Shown: positions 27,845 to 41,159 of the stretch, one piece after another
How positions within the stretch are numbered: position 1 is the first letter of the stretch
Layout: each line of letters opens with the position of its first letter
Source: Phytoseiulus persimilis
Lineage: Eukaryota > Arthropoda > Arachnida > Mesostigmata > Phytoseiidae
Direction: 5' to 3'
DNA length: 64,000 nt
NCBI GenBank assembly: GCA_037576195.1
Contig: CM075101.1
Span: forward strand, 29,636,001-29,700,000
The notes under the pieces: model-generated
Seen by the model: only the letters and a program-made list of their open reading frames with translations
Told to the model about the DNA's origin: nothing
Databases searched by the model: none
Made by a program: the position numbers and the translations under genes

Positions 27845-30800
27845 GTAAGTCCTCGCTCGAGAGGAAACCAATGAATTTCCTTACTTTTCCTCGACCATCG
27901 CGTCAAAGGGTGGGGGAAAGAAGAACATGCGATGATGAGCTGGCTGAAGACCGGCGTCGCTTGTCTGCTATCTTGTGCCTATTTGTTGTCTGCTCACCCG
28001 AATTGCCAACAGTCTGCCCTATTGACCAGCTACAGGACACGTAATGATCTCATCAATTAATGGAGGGGCATCAATCATGCACTGACGTTGGCAAAGCGCC
28101 CATTATTCATGACAGGATCTTTGTTCAAATGAGAGACAGACCGAAGATTTGCGCGGAGCTATCAAAACCATACGGAGTAATCCATAAGACAAAACACCTC
28201 CGTGCTTCTCTTCTTCATAGATGAGCCAATATAGCGATGTTGATCATGGCTGAAGCCAACGGCGAGCAGCCGTTCGTTATTCTGGAAACTCTGAGGTTTT
28301 GCCTGGTCCTTCAGTGACTTCAATTCGATGCTGGAAAAATAATGAGTTCGTCTCCAAAGGAATGTGGATTCGGATCTACACGCATCCTCCGAGATGTTCG
28401 TACTTGTTTGCCGGCCAAACAAAGCCATCAACCAAAGACGCACTTGAAAGCATTTGGTCAACTGCCGAGAATTCATCACAGCTTTGATCGAATATCAGTA
28501 ACCACAACGACGATTCTCGACGCAAGAGAATCGAGTAGATCTATTCCGGAGGAGAACTATCCCTGGATAAAGCCAACGTGATATGGGAACTCATTTTCTC
28601 CAACGCCCGGGTCATGGATGAAAATTGATCGGGACAATTTCGGGAAGGAGTTCTATTGGGGGAGCGATATCAGCAGAATGGTCGCGAAGCCAAAACAACG
28701 TAACTCCTCAATCGTTTTACATCCGTTGTGAACGAGTGGATCAATCCCATTAATGACCGCAATTAATCGCCCGAGACGGACTGGTCCGATTCGCGAGGTA
28801 ATGCGCAGCTCAATTTACGCTGGCGTTCGATTCGAGGAAGACGATCTGAATCGTGACGGAGACGTCCGAATCGGGATCAGCGTATGGCACCGTCGGCGAC
28901 GTCAATCACATGCGGCCCTATGAGACAGCAACCGAATAAGAGCGAAAGCGCGGCAAAGAGCGACGAGGCGAGCGATATCAGATGGGAATCAGGCTTCAAT
29001 CAATAATTGTGCGAATCCACCGCTGTTCGATGGGTGACCAGTTGCTGCCCGAGATCAACCAGATCAGCTGGCAGAATATCAGGAGTGTGATCGACATTCC
29101 GTGTCTTGATTTGGATACCTGCTATCAATAACTCGTTTGCAATGGCAACGCGATGAAGAATTTGTTCTTTCCGCACTGTAATTCATTCCGGAGTGAAGAT
29201 CACTGATGGAGCCGAAGATGATGTACGCCCCGCAGACCCCAACAAGACACACTGACGCAGACATCTGCGTCAAAAGTATACAGGCACTAGCATATCGCAT
29301 AAAGTTATGCAGCCAGTGATCGGATTCAGCGATCGTCAATGGGGAGCCGCTTCAGCAGCCAATCAAAATATGGATTCGCTCCATCTCATAACGAATTCAG
29401 CAGCAACGATGAGCGAAACTTGAGATGAATCAAATTAACCGAAGACTCCCCGGCTCCGAATCACGTCAAAACGGAAACTGAAATATCTCGGCTTGCGGAG
29501 GTGGACACTCGCTTGTGCGCGCACCGATCCGGTAGTTCGGATAGTCAGCTCCTCCCTGAGAGTACGGAAATAATCTGAAAACTTGTGCTCCCCGAGCTAA
29601 TTTCTCATTTCGCGTCGTCATGGAAACAGTCTCAACGGGACTTCGTTCAAGATTCTGTTTACTCTTCATCGAAATGCCACTACGACTCCGAATACGCTGT
29701 GGGAAAATTGCGATCGACAAATTTAAAAGTCCCAACGGAAGTTGACGTAGTACTCGCCGCACCTGTTCACAGTGTTGTTCTGTTCTCCGCTGGGACCGCT
29801 GATGCAGAGTACTGTTCGCCGGCCATGCCAGAGACCCCGGTGTTGGCAGTTCCGCCGCTGGAGCCGTGGTACAGTGTTATTGTAGTTGTGTGTGAAGATG
29901 AGACAGCGGAAGTCATCCCTTAGCGCTGAACGGATATCGATAAAGCCCTGTCTCGGTAAGAAAATAAAATCTTCGCCTACGGTATGCTGGCGTTCAGCTA
30001 GTTGGGCTGCCCAATCGGAAACTTACCACGCCGACTGGCTTCATCGGTAGACGGACCTTCAAACTTTTGCTCGCCCGATTTCTTGTCCGAATCATCCGCA
30101 CGACCGGCGACTTGTGCACCAAGGCAAACGCTCCCGGCGGTGGTCGCGGAAGCGACGTCAACCTAACCGGCAACCTGATCATGCTTGTCTTGCGGGGAAT
30201 TTCGCTTCAAGCCAAGAAGCCACCTGTTGAATCGATTCGACCTTTATCTCCGGACTTCAGACGAGTCAACTTCGGCTAATAAAATCGTCTCCATTTAATT
30301 TGGCGAGCGATTATTATACGTACGTATATCGAGCCCACCTCCGTGGACGTCACGACAACATCCGCTCCGTCAGGATCACTACATGCACACGGAACAGAAC
30401 CAATCTTTACCACGACTTCAGTGATCAAAAAAAGAAGTAACGCCGGCCCAGAGTTGGCGGAAGGAACTTGACAAAAAAAGTGGCTACCGGTGTCCACGGG
30501 TGGAAGAGCCTGATCTAGCCTGAGTGAAACCCGTTTCACTTCAGCAGTGAGGGAAATGTCGCGGGCTGGGGATCGGTTCCAAGTTTGAACCAACCGAGCG
30601 GTCGCGAAGTTAACGCCTAGTTAGCGCCGGTCGCTCCATTGCATCTGAGTGGCTTGTTGAATAAGCGACTCGACCCGTGAACTCATCGGATCGTTGTCTT
30701 GCTCGCTCGATGTAATGGGAACATCTGCCCGCCACCGCCATGATTCGATTCGGACAGCAGGGAAAAATCGAGTGAACAAAAGCCGCCAGAATCAGTGCCA

Positions 30801-33800
30801 CGGTATTTCATCAAGTTCGGAGGCCGACGATGAAACAGCAGAAATGGGGAGATGAATCAGTGCGAGCTTTGAGGAACGGAACCGCGAGTTGGTTCGTTGG
30901 CTTTCAATTTGATTCGATGAAGACATCAGACTCACGAACTCGTTCATCAACTCTTTGAAACGTTCTGCGAAGTGACGTAAAGACTTACGCCGTGTTCGCT
31001 CCGTCCGTCCCGATCCTCTCTGTTCGCGTCCATGCGGCAGGCAGGTCGAGCATCCGACCGACGGACGCGCAGATCGACACACCGCTCGTTCGTAACGGAC
31101 AAACGGAACACGAAACGCATCGCGCTCAGGTCGTGTCTCGAGGCGCGCTTGGCATCCCATACAGACTTCGACCACGTTTGATTGAAGGGTTAACATCTTC
31201 AAAAGCCACCTCAGAACGGCGGCTCGCCTGCCGCTCAGAGGAACTCGGGGAAGGAGCAACGAGACGGGCCAAACCAAATGAATTCCGCAACCAATGAATC
31301 TGTATCGGAACGAGAGCGGCACGAGCGGGCGAAGCTGACCGAGACGTCAGCCGGGCAGACGGCGATAGAAAAATCAAAATTAGAATCAACCGTTGACTCG
31401 TTGAAATATTGGTTTCGTCCAAAAGGCAAAGGCCAAGATTGCGTTCACTTATTTATTTGGTGTTTGCGTGATTTCACCGTCGTGAGACTTACGGAATACA
31501 TCTTGTTGAGTTCATTACACTAACTCGGAGAACCCATTTGAAGAAGAGGAGTCGTGGTCAGCGCCTTCCTCCATCTTCGCTTTTTCTCCGATTCCTACTT
31601 CTGTTCCGATGCTTTGCTCTGACTTATATTTTGAAAAAAAGGAAAGCTGCATCGCTGCCGTCAGAATGGGCTTCCGATTCTGGAAAATTCATGCCGGCAG
31701 ATACATGAGTTCAGACATAGCAGTAACGGTCTCCGGTAAGTCGAAGATCTCCGTCGCTGATTCGATCAAGCGCGCTGTCTGTGGTCGTTGCGGACTATCG
31801 CGCGTCCATTTCCCCCTTCTTCCGACATTTTTCTTGATCTTATGGAGCCGGCACATCTGAGCTAATCAATGTTCTGACTTAATCAGGCACGACTCAAGGG
31901 ACGCCCCTTCTTCCATCTTTCTCGTTTCGTCTGCTCGCCTCGAGCTGCAGCTCCCGCGATCGCTGAAGTTTCGTGCGGGCTTTATTCGATCTAGAACTCA
32001 TCATCGCAGGTCAACGAAGGGCCCTCAGGAGTCGAACTGTTCGGAGCCCCGGCGGACATCAACAGCCCAACATCGATACACTTCATGTTCCAAGCGAGTC
32101 GAACCGATCGCCGCCTACGTCGATTCGACGTCGTCGGAGCTGAATCTCGCGATCAGATATCACAGATGCCGGAATTTATTATACAGCGCCTCTGCAAGGG
32201 CTTGTTGATTCCGGTCGCGGATCAGATCGTAACATAATTGAGGATCTACATGTCAGTTCATTCTCACATACATTGCGGGTTGCGCCCACTCGACCGATGT
32301 ATTTCTAAAACGTTTCACGTTCATGTATTCTAGTCTTCGCTGAGCCACAACTTGGCGAATGTGAGAACGTTTTGCCGATTCTTCTCAGAAAAGAGCCAAG
32401 GAGTGACCCGACAACCAGATTTGTGGAATGTTCACGGGCCGGAGCAGCGATCTACGTTCATTCGTATTTAACGATAGTTCGCCATCATGCGATCAAACGG
32501 TCCCAGCCCTAAATTCAATTCCGCAGGAAATTTTCGCTACGGTTCCTGGAAACAAACTCATTGTTGTTCGAGTTAGAATCAAAGGTCGAGCTGCTCCCTG
32601 TAGGAAGAAAATCGTTTATCGGATAAATATCGGGAGAGAGGCGAGGGACGAGGTTTTGAAAAACTACTTCGAATGCAGGAGGGACAAGTTTTTAGCAAAT
32701 GCGTTCAGGTCACCGTGTCAAAGATGAGGGCCGTATATTCGGAGGCACCGGCTCTAACTCTCTTGTACCACTTGTAGGAACACCATGTACCATAAACTCT
32801 ATGGTTCACCGAAGGGCTGATCTTCATCGATGGGTTCAGAATGGATGACCACGTTGGCGATTGTGTTATGCGAAGAAGCAATCGGAGAAGATAGAATCAG
32901 GAGAGAACTTCCTCCAAGATCAGAGAAGAATTCCCCCAAAAAAAGGCTGGTTTTCTCTCCAGTAGACTATAGCAGGCCCTGGACACTGGGAGTGTCCTTC
33001 ATCAAGGCCGGAGGATGATTCGAGTCAGACTGGAGCGAGATAAAGGGTGAAACCCCGAAGAAATGGAACTAACCACGAATCATCGAAACCTGTGCTGGAC
33101 ACATTCGAAGATTTGATGCGAACTTCGCTGAGACTGTTTCTCAAGTTTTCAACTCCGTATAGCGCTTCCATGGCGACAGAGATATTCAGCGTTCTGCATC
33201 CAGACTCGTAAGAAGTTCCGTGGGTACATGGACTACGTTGCGATATTCACGACTCCATCTTCATCCTCATCCAGCATGGGATTAGAGATCGAAGTCAAAT
33301 TTTTCAGAATTCTTCCATATTCGCCTCGAACAAAGCCGCCATATCAGGAATGACAGATACCCTCATCTTGCTCTATGAAAACGCGAGATGAGAGCGTTCG
33401 CCTCCTTCAGGAGCTGTCGTTCTTTCCTCAGTATTACATTTCAGACAACCGTTAGAATATGCAGTTGGTACAACGAGAATATCGATCTTACCCAGTTACT
33501 TCGGCTGTACGCATCCTTCCCTGAGAGAGGAACGTTGGATGGTACGGGACTGAAGGGATGTAATATTTTTATCCGGGGTCGACTGTGGAACGAAGTAATC
33601 AGTCTGTTTTGATCGAGATACTTCTCTCCAGGTCCGATTTGAGAGACGAGCAGTTTATTGAAATAGCATGCAACCCCACTCCTTTGACCTAAGGGAGCGC
33701 GTTACCTAAAATTGCTGATAAACTATAGGAAGGACTCCGTTCGATGAATGGCGCATGCCTTTCATCCGGATAGTAGCTCGCGGCAAATGGCATGGGGTAA

Positions 33801-36800
33801 GCTGTAAAATCTAAGATCATCATGTCAAATGTTTTCGATGCCGATTTGACCTGCGGTCGGTTTGTGGTCGGGTGTCCCTGTGTGGTCCTTGTGCGACCGG
33901 CCCCCGATCGAAGTGCAGATTTTCAAGTGAACGTCGACAAAGTTTGTAAATCGTGTACACCATTATTACATACAACTTCATTCAGGGATCGACTCTACTA
34001 CAAATTACACACCTCCGAAGGTCAGGGGTCGAATGTTCAAGCTCTGATGCATTTCTTTACTTGAGTGAACGCGCGGTTCCTCCTCGATCCGTGTCCGTGA
34101 GAGATGTGTTCCGTTTTGTCAGGCGGTTTGTTGTTGTATTATGAATTACGAAAGTGTTCTGCGCCAACAACGAGTAATCCTCTGCATGCCTTCGTACACG
34201 GATCTGCTTCTGAACCGAATCAATTGAAATTATTACTCACCTCACATATACTTCACGCCAAAATGCTTTCTGAGCCCTCGATGTCCCCCTAGGAGCTCAG
34301 ATATCTTGTGTCGCATTTTCCCGCATTCATCCCTTCATGAAACGAAACCATAGGCTAGTCTTCGAGCCTGAGGACATCACTTCAATCGCTGACTGGGGCC
34401 ACAAATCACGCCCCCTAAGAAGAGATCATGAACCTTGTGATGTCAATCGGAAGAGAGGAGACTTCCACGTGCTCATGTGATTCGGGAAGCAATGGTTCAT
34501 AAATGAATGATTATCATACCATGCGCGATGGATTCCGAAACCAAAATTCTTGATCTTGTTGCCGCCACTCACGGACCCCATCCGCCCAAGCGGCTGCCCC
34601 ACGGACTTTCGCTCGATCCATGATCATTTCAAGCCGCGAACAGTGGTTCTCTCGACAGGGAAAGAATCTCTCAAGATCAAGCCTCACTTAGTGAGCTTTC
34701 GATTGGGCGTCGTTCAACAAACCTCCGGGACGTCACATTGTGGCACTGCTGGCGAGCGGTGGCGGCACTTCGTTGAACTATGTGTTGTGCATGTATGTTG
34801 ACTGACTTGCTGCTCGGCGTCAAACGGCTTCCACCGAACGCAGCTGACCTCATGGGGGGACGTGGTCGATCGGCTGTCGATTTTTTCAGAAAGAAAAGCA
34901 GACGGGCACGCTTTTTAGAAATCATCGCTCCTTGCATTGATCGCGCGAGCAGCAAAAAAATGCCTCGAAGGACTTGACCGATATGATTTTGATTGACAGC
35001 CGTTTTGGAATCGAGGACTGACAGACTGAAGGGCCACTGGCGCTCATCAGCCCTGCGATCGACCAATGGATTGATGAGTGAATTGACGGTCGATGAATAT
35101 GCTGATTGATGGATTGACCGGTTCATGTGCATGAGTGTGTGATTTCGTATGTGGATTTGGGTTGATTGATGGGAAGGTAACGCCGGCTAAAATCGCGATG
35201 AAGCCTCGGAGTCATCGCCATTCTGCCTGCCGAAGATACGAATGGACAGATACACTGGCCGACTGACGACTTGACTGCCGAACTCACGATGATGATGAGT
35301 TAATACGAAGCAAGCAACCCAAGTCAGACGCCACCGATGCAGCTTCGTCTTGCAGCGTCATCGCGATGGCGGCGGGTTAAAGTTGCAGCAGCTAGGGTCA
35401 AGCCACTGTTCTACGTACTTATGTCAAAAACATCTTCGAGAACTGATCGAACAGTTGACAGACTTCTATACCAATCGGACTCCACCAAATCGCCACAGAT
35501 GACGGAACGTTTTGGCACTTCGTCACGATCTCGCGCTATGAGAAGGAGCGCACGCAGCTTTCCGACTGGACAGTATCTGTTCATGCGTTTCCTCGAATGG
35601 GATATGGAAGAAGCAGAAGCACCTCTAGATCACTCCATCGCTAAGTGCGGAATTAACATGGGACTCATATGCCGCAACCTGCGCTCTGATCCTAGCTGGG
35701 ATCAGAACACGACGGAATGTCATCAAGAAAGCCTGTTTAACAGGGGAATTTTCGGACAGGAGGCTCCTGAGCAGCGGTTCCCAACGGGACCCAACTCCAG
35801 ATGGGATGTGGTTCGCCTATATGTGATGAGATTCATCCATGACTTGATGAGGGAAACAAGTTCCTGTATGGAAACTTCATTCTGAATTCAACAACACCGT
35901 TCCCGCTCGTGCGAACTTGTTGGTCCCATAACGTCTCATTTTCCCCACAATGAGCTATGATGGAAGACTCCAGAAGGTGGGTCCAATCGTAGTTCACAGG
36001 AATGCCTTGACGCGGTCGTCAGGTATCCGAGTCTTGTCATACCTAAGTAATCTGCTTCGGCATTTGACGGAGCGAGCGGCAATCATGGAAGCCATTCTCG
36101 GAGTTCGAGCCTGGGCGGCAGGCCGCACAGACCGGTGGGATCAAAGAAGTCTAGACGGTCGAAACTGTGGTCCGGTGTTCGACGATCGAATTTCGATAGA
36201 ACACTGGTGTTCCCCAGTCCGATCTAGGACGTTGTCGGATGCAAAGAGCACAGCCCGTCGCTCCTCGACCTGAATCTCTCAGGGCAATCGGAAACCCAAA
36301 CACCTCGAGACTAGATTGGAAATCCTCCTCTCGGGGATGACGAACAGTTGAACCTAACCAATTTGCCATTTCGTACCTTTACGGAGTCGCTATCCCCGTT
36401 TCCGTCTGAATAGATGAATGATACAGATAAAGCTTCGACGGCGACCACGAGCTGATTCATTTTTTCGTGAGTTTTTGAAACGTTATACGAACTGCAAGAG
36501 AAGGTCCACAATAGAAGAGAATGTGAGGCTGTTACGCGCAATATTCCGCAGGAGGAACTGAATTCCCGAGGTGCTCCTCGGCCAATTATTTTTGGAAGCG
36601 CTGATCTGGACAATAGCAAGCCCGCAAGTACGGTGCACTCCGCCTTGACCCTTCGACCATCTCGTCGATTGAGTTGAGCTCCGTTCTCCCCTCTATTGAC
36701 CGAAATATTTGCAAATGGTGATGACTGGACTCGTAAAACGATGCTTGGAGTTGAAGGGGTTACGCCCGGCTTATACAGGAGCAATTTGTAGAACAGTTTT

Positions 36801-38606
36801 CGTTTCGTTGCCCCCTCCCGTTTTAGAGCCTTTGTTTTTTTTTGGTCTTCCCTCATCTTCTTCCTCGGGTCGGCATTGCGGCAGCCACGTCAATAAAGAT
36901 CACACTTTACGGTGGTAATGGTATTCTCGAGCAAGTTAGGCGCCGGCAGGTCTCCTTTGCTGTGTGGAGGCTGCTCTCGGTCGGGCGTACATCACGATGA
37001 GGGTCGAAATCAATTTTTACGCTAGATGCGCTCGCTTTCAAACTTTGTCGACAACCCGTTTTCGACAGCCTCTGCAGAAGTCCACCGCTAACGTTCGGTT
37101 TCTGAAATCGTTGTTAGATGTACCGAAAGATGCCGACCTGCTGCCTGCCTACCTACCATGGTGATGCTGGAGCCCAGCGGGACTGGCTAGGAGTCAGTAG
37201 TAAAACATCGAGGTTTTCTTTCTTCTACTTTCGCGCCGAGGAAGCGACGAAGAGACCCAGCGAGGCGATATGATATAATTCACAAGAAAATATCGTGTTT
37301 TGAGCGGCGTTCTGAGCTTCGCATCCGACCGGTTCGTGGACAACACCCGACGAGGAGAGAAGAGAAAACTTCTAGTCTGTCTCTCTTCCCGTTTTTCTCG
37401 AAGCATAAATTCTATGAGGTGACCTGCTTGACTTCATCAGTTCTGTGGAGCTGGTTGCTGAAAACTTTTCGGAGGCGCGAGCTTCTCATTTAAAATCAAT
37501 AGCAAGCCGCGGCTCTAGTTCAAATGATTAGCAGCTCGATGGCAAGCCCGTCTTGACCAGCTCACGGTCTCGTGCTTCGGTGTTGGAATCTAATCACTGG
37601 GCTGAACGTCTCTCAGACTCGACGGCGACAGTCTCTGGAAATCTTGTACAAAAAAGTCTCAGTTCAACAGGAGTATGAAAGAGAATCAAACCCGAGATCT
37701 TGACGATGGAACGGACGATGGACACGGAGGGAATTTTGACGAGAGAGGCGGAAAACTATGCGCTTCCACGCATTGCTATGAAATTCTCAGTTCAGAAACG
37801 CTGCGTGAGCCTATGGAGTGAATGTCCACCTCACACTCAATAAACAGAACGGATTTCGGTGGGAGACACCAGTGAGACGGTTTGGACTGGAACAGACAAA
37901 ATGGCGTGAACTGCATTCATTATAGAGAGCTCGTCTATTTGATTCCACCCGGTCCGGATGCCGGCCAGAATAATGCATACGCAAGCGTTCCGTTTTGTTC
38001 TTTTTTCTGTGAGGTATCAGTTGTTGGGTCCGAGTCAAGTCCAGCATGTTTTGAATTGTACTCCGGCTTTTGGGCTAGATCAGGTCTGCTTGCCAAGTGT
38101 TGGGATGCGTATCGTGCATGCAATAAGCCACGTTTGAGACCCGGAGGAATATTACAGCCGTGCGTCGAGTATTCTGAGCTTCAATCCTTGAATTATGGCA
38201 GAGCCATAATTGAATAATATGAACTCTCGGATCCCCAGCCAGTGCGAAAATGTCGGTTTTCTGTTCAGTTAAAATCCACAGCAATAAACATCCGAACAGC
38301 GAACTTCATTGGTGACGGTGCTTCCTGGCGCCGCTCATTCTGTCTTACGAAAACCGTGTTATCTAAACATCCTGGAAGCTTGCAGGAGCATGAATATGTG
38401 GATCAAAATTGTTCCCGCACGGTCAGGCACTGATCTGGGAAGACTCATATGGGAATCGTTCTTTTGGATTAGCAGATCCCTCGACACATCGGACACATCC
38501 TGCCCGGTGAGCAAGGATGGAATTCCACAGAGGGTGAGATACCTCTTTCCCTTGCATTCGGACGACCCCATTGGAGCCTTATCCCTTCTTTGCATGGAGT
38601 TTCCCT

Positions 38607-38619
38607 CCCCCCCCCCCCC
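38607..38619. repeat. C13 homopolymer
   Basis: Thirteen consecutive C in a C/T-rich block about 260 bp upstream of the ICT1 start. Confidence 0.95.
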
Positions 38620-38875
38620 TCCCCTCCCTTGAAATCTCGGCATGACCGACGTCCGATATCTTCATCCTCGTTTAAGCGAGCATGGGAGCCCGCTCGGATA
38701 GAGATGGCTCAAACATATCCTAGACACGGCCGCATTCGGCGCTGTGTCCGGGAGCCTCAATACGGGGACGTCGTCCGAACTAGTCCGAACCCTCGAATGT
38801 TAGGAAAGTAAACAAACCGATCTGCGCGAATCGCATTTTTCTCCAAAATCAGAATCGAGCCTGCGCTGAATTGCT

Positions 38876-39763
38876 ATGTTTGTTCTGAAACATCCTTTGT
38901 CACTGCTGACGTCAAGATCGGTGATCCCTGCATTGGCTCTCCGCGGCACGGCGACTTTCAAATCATCGCTGAATGTCGAGAATACTTATGGGTCCAAACC
39001 GGAGGATCTTGCCGAAGCCGTCACGGTACGATTATGAACAAGATCTGATGTTGTTTAACATTATTCGAGGCTTTCACTTCCTGAGGTATTCACTGTTATG
39101 TATCCTCTCAGCCACCGTCGCACACCGACACGTTCAACGGATACATTCCCATGAGTGAGTGGATTTTCTCTCTAAATGAAGTCAACCTAACCGATCGAGA
39201 TCTAGAAAAAAACGCGTCAAGGGACTGGAGTTGTAGTTCACTGCTCTAAATGTTTCAGAGGAGCTGACCATAACGCACTGCAGAAGTAGCGGACCGGGAG
39301 GACAGAACGGTGACAAAGGTGCGGTAGTGCATGATTCCCACCTGTCTCGTCGTTGATTTTTACCCTAGAAACGCAGCGATAACGGAATCACGTTCTTCGC
39401 AGTGAATACGAAAGCCGAAGTACGCTTCCATCTCGAGTCCGCGACGTGGATACCCGGAGAAGCTAAGGAGAGATTGAGGAAGCTGGTAGGCGTGCTTCTG
39501 CTTGGACTAACTCACGAGCAAGTAATCGATTTGCCTAGTCGTCGACTTCTCCTCAAACAAATGATATACGGGCTTCCCGATCTCCACAGTGTGCCAGCAG
39601 TATCAACAAAGAGGGATTTCTAATTGTCTGCTCCGAGAGAACGCGCAAACAAATCCTTAACACAGCCGATTGCATAGACCGCATAAGGAGTTTCGTTTTC
39701 GAAGCTTGTAAGCCGCCACCGCAAATCAGTGACGATACCAAGATGATGCTAAAGAAACGGTAA
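38876..39763 (+). CDS. mRpL58 (ICT1): ICT1/MRPL58-type mitochondrial peptidyl-tRNA hydrolase, 5 exons
   Basis: Codon-independent peptidyl-tRNA hydrolase of the class I release-factor family. In other animals it is a mitoribosomal large-subunit protein that rescues stalled ribosomes in the matrix. Exons: 38876-39025, 39112-39154, 39259-39318, 39403-39485 and 39590-39763. All junctions are GT-AG and all phases agree, giving 169 aa. The N-terminus is basic, hydroxylated and without acidic residues for about 30 residues, as in a mitochondrial presequence. The release-factor core starts with a CRSSGPGGQN block that carries the catalytic GGQ, followed by a TKAEVRFHL block. The basic C-terminal tail ends in KKR. 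Odd points: Gly-Asp follows GGQN where human ICT1 has Val-Asn, and the segment after exon 4 is shorter than in human (206 aa in total). No single exon is long, so the gene is invisible to simple ORF calling. Recognition is firm; the start is the first ATG of the presequence. Confidence 0.9.
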
Positions 39764-40224
39764 TGGATTGCGGGTCCGCGAACCCTCCGAGCTGCTTATC
39801 CCGGTAGAGCCGACAACTGGCTGAGCTCGAATCCCAGCAATGAGCTGAAAGTTCTTTCCCATTCCAGACTCGAACGCGCAGCAGCGCTCCGGCTACGTGA
39901 GAAGCGACAGGCGTCCCAAATACGGAAAGAGAAAATCGCCTCTCAACAGCTCTAGTTACGAGCCCTTCATTTGAGTGTTCTGTACATCTGTTCGAAGGAA
40001 TAGAGAACCGCCCTGGAGTGAACTCAGAGAACTGTCTTATTTTGCATTCGCTGTCCTTTGGGAAGGCCAAAAAACACTGGTTCGGCTGTCTAGCACCATC
40101 GGGACTGCGAATCCGATGATCATATTTCCACCGCGAATTTTACGTCCGCAAAGTCGTGGACAGCGCTGAGTCCGGTACTTTGAGAGGTTCCGATTCTCCT
40201 GCTCCCTGTCGTCGATTCGTGCTG
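39764..40224. other. Convergent intergenic gap between ICT1 and the secreted-protein gene
   Basis: The 461 bp between the stop codons of two convergent genes. I see no further exon, and no clear AATAAA on either strand close to the stops. Confidence 0.5.
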
Positions 40225-40770
40225 TCAGGTTTTCGAGAGGAGGCGGAGCACGTGATTCACTATGTAGAGAATCCAGTCAGCATCCCTCACAGGATCCTTC
40301 TGTACCGTCATGGCGCACTCCAGTTGCTTCTGACCGAGAATTGCCATTTCCACGCCGGGAACTTTGAACACTTTTCCACTGGTTTTGTCCAACACGGTCC
40401 AGTTTTGCAATTCCAGGATTCGGATAAGATTCCTGAATAAGCCGACGAGCTCCTCTGCGGTTGTTCCCTTCGACAGAACAGGGACTTTGTCGGAAAATCT
40501 GCCGTAGGCCACCAGAGTCGCTTGACACATCATTTTTGCCAGAGGGGGGAACGCGAAAGTCGGAACGTGATGTTTGCTTATGAATTCCACGAGCTGCGAG
40601 CCGACGCATTTTGCTCCCATTCTAGCCGCCAGTCCGCGAGCTTTCATTGTCTCCATAGGATTCAGAGTCCGCGTCCCTTTGCATGGACTGAATTTGGCGT
40701 GGTTGACTGGAGTTTTGCTTCCGAAGGTTGTGGCACAGAGGATCAGGAAAACAGTTGCAAACAGCTCCAT
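40225..40770 (-). CDS. Orphan secreted protein, 181 aa, single exon
   Basis: I do not recognise the family. The frame opens at an ATG followed at once by a classical signal peptide (residues 1-18: acidic residue, then a hydrophobic core around FATVFLILCA, then small residues before the likely cleavage site). The mature chain of about 163 residues has four cysteines (30, 55, 82, 152), enough for two disulfides. It has one N-glycosylation sequon (Asn123-Trp-Thr) and no transmembrane segment after the signal. Third codon positions favour G/C as in the neighbouring CysRS gene, which supports real coding. An in-frame upstream extension lacks a signal sequence, so this ATG was chosen. It lies downstream of the alpha-tubulin gene on the same strand and converges with ICT1. 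A secreted effector, cuticle-associated or reproductive protein are all possible; nothing here decides. Confidence 0.65.
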   Translation of the reverse strand: MELFATVFLILCATTFGSKTPVNHAKFSPCKGTRTLNPMETMKARGLAARMGAKCVGSQLVEFISKHHVPTFAFPPLAKMMCQATLVAYGRFSDKVPVLSKGTTAEELVGLFRNLIRILELQNWTVLDKTSGKVFKVPGVEMAILGQKQLECAMTVQKDPVRDADWILYIVNHVLRLLSKT

Positions 40771-41010
40771 ATCGCGCTCGCCTCTGCGTCGAGATACTTT
40801 CTCGGATTTCCTGAGCTCTGGAGTGAGATAACGCCGTTCTCCCACCTGTATACACGGGATCCTCTGAAATACCTTGAGTTACAGCGCAATATTTGCTCAA
40901 TTGCTTCTTGTATCAACAGCGAATATCCCCAAGGTCAGTTGAGGACTGCGGTCATGATAATGAGCGGAACCATCAAGAGCTCCCTCCATTCTCATCAGAC
41001 AAACAACGAG

Positions 41011-41016
41011 TTTATT
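41011..41016 (-). terminator. Candidate polyadenylation signal of the alpha-tubulin gene
   Basis: AATAAA on the minus strand, about 145 nt after the tubulin stop codon and before the start of the next minus-strand gene. Confidence 0.4.
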
Positions 41017-41159
41017 GCCATATTGTTGGCGGTCTATCCTGGTGACTTCCCAGGGTTCGAATCGAAAAAGATCACGGATGAATGCCGGAACGCTCGGACA
41101 ACGGGGCTTCAAAACGAAGTTCTGATAAACTCCAAGACTGATTCAACTGCCTCCGGTTC

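Larger units (their letters stand above)
22513..38875. other. Gene-poor interval upstream of the gene cluster
   Basis: Sixteen kilobases without a recognisable family. It contains the minisatellite at 23.2 kb, two splice-bounded exon-like segments (24.8 and 27.7 kb) and a C13 tract at 38.6 kb. Two long ATG-started frames (35,337-35,885 + and 36,311-36,856 -) are within chance expectation and are discussed under rejected items. Confidence 0.35.

Noticed and set aside
35337-35885. 182-codon ATG-started frame on the plus strand
   Set aside because: By rough stop-frequency estimate, one or two frames this long are expected by chance in 64 kb. The product is Ser/Arg-rich, has no recognised domain, and shows no splice or polyadenylation support.
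36311-36856. 181-codon ATG-started frame on the minus strand with a basic N-terminus
   Set aside because: Also within chance expectation; no family or supporting signals. The basic start comes from an A-rich stretch.
40897-41112. Coding-like minus-strand run between alpha-tubulin and the secreted gene
   Set aside because: It lies in the probable tubulin 3' untranslated region and overlaps the AATAAA. No start with good context or partner exon was found.
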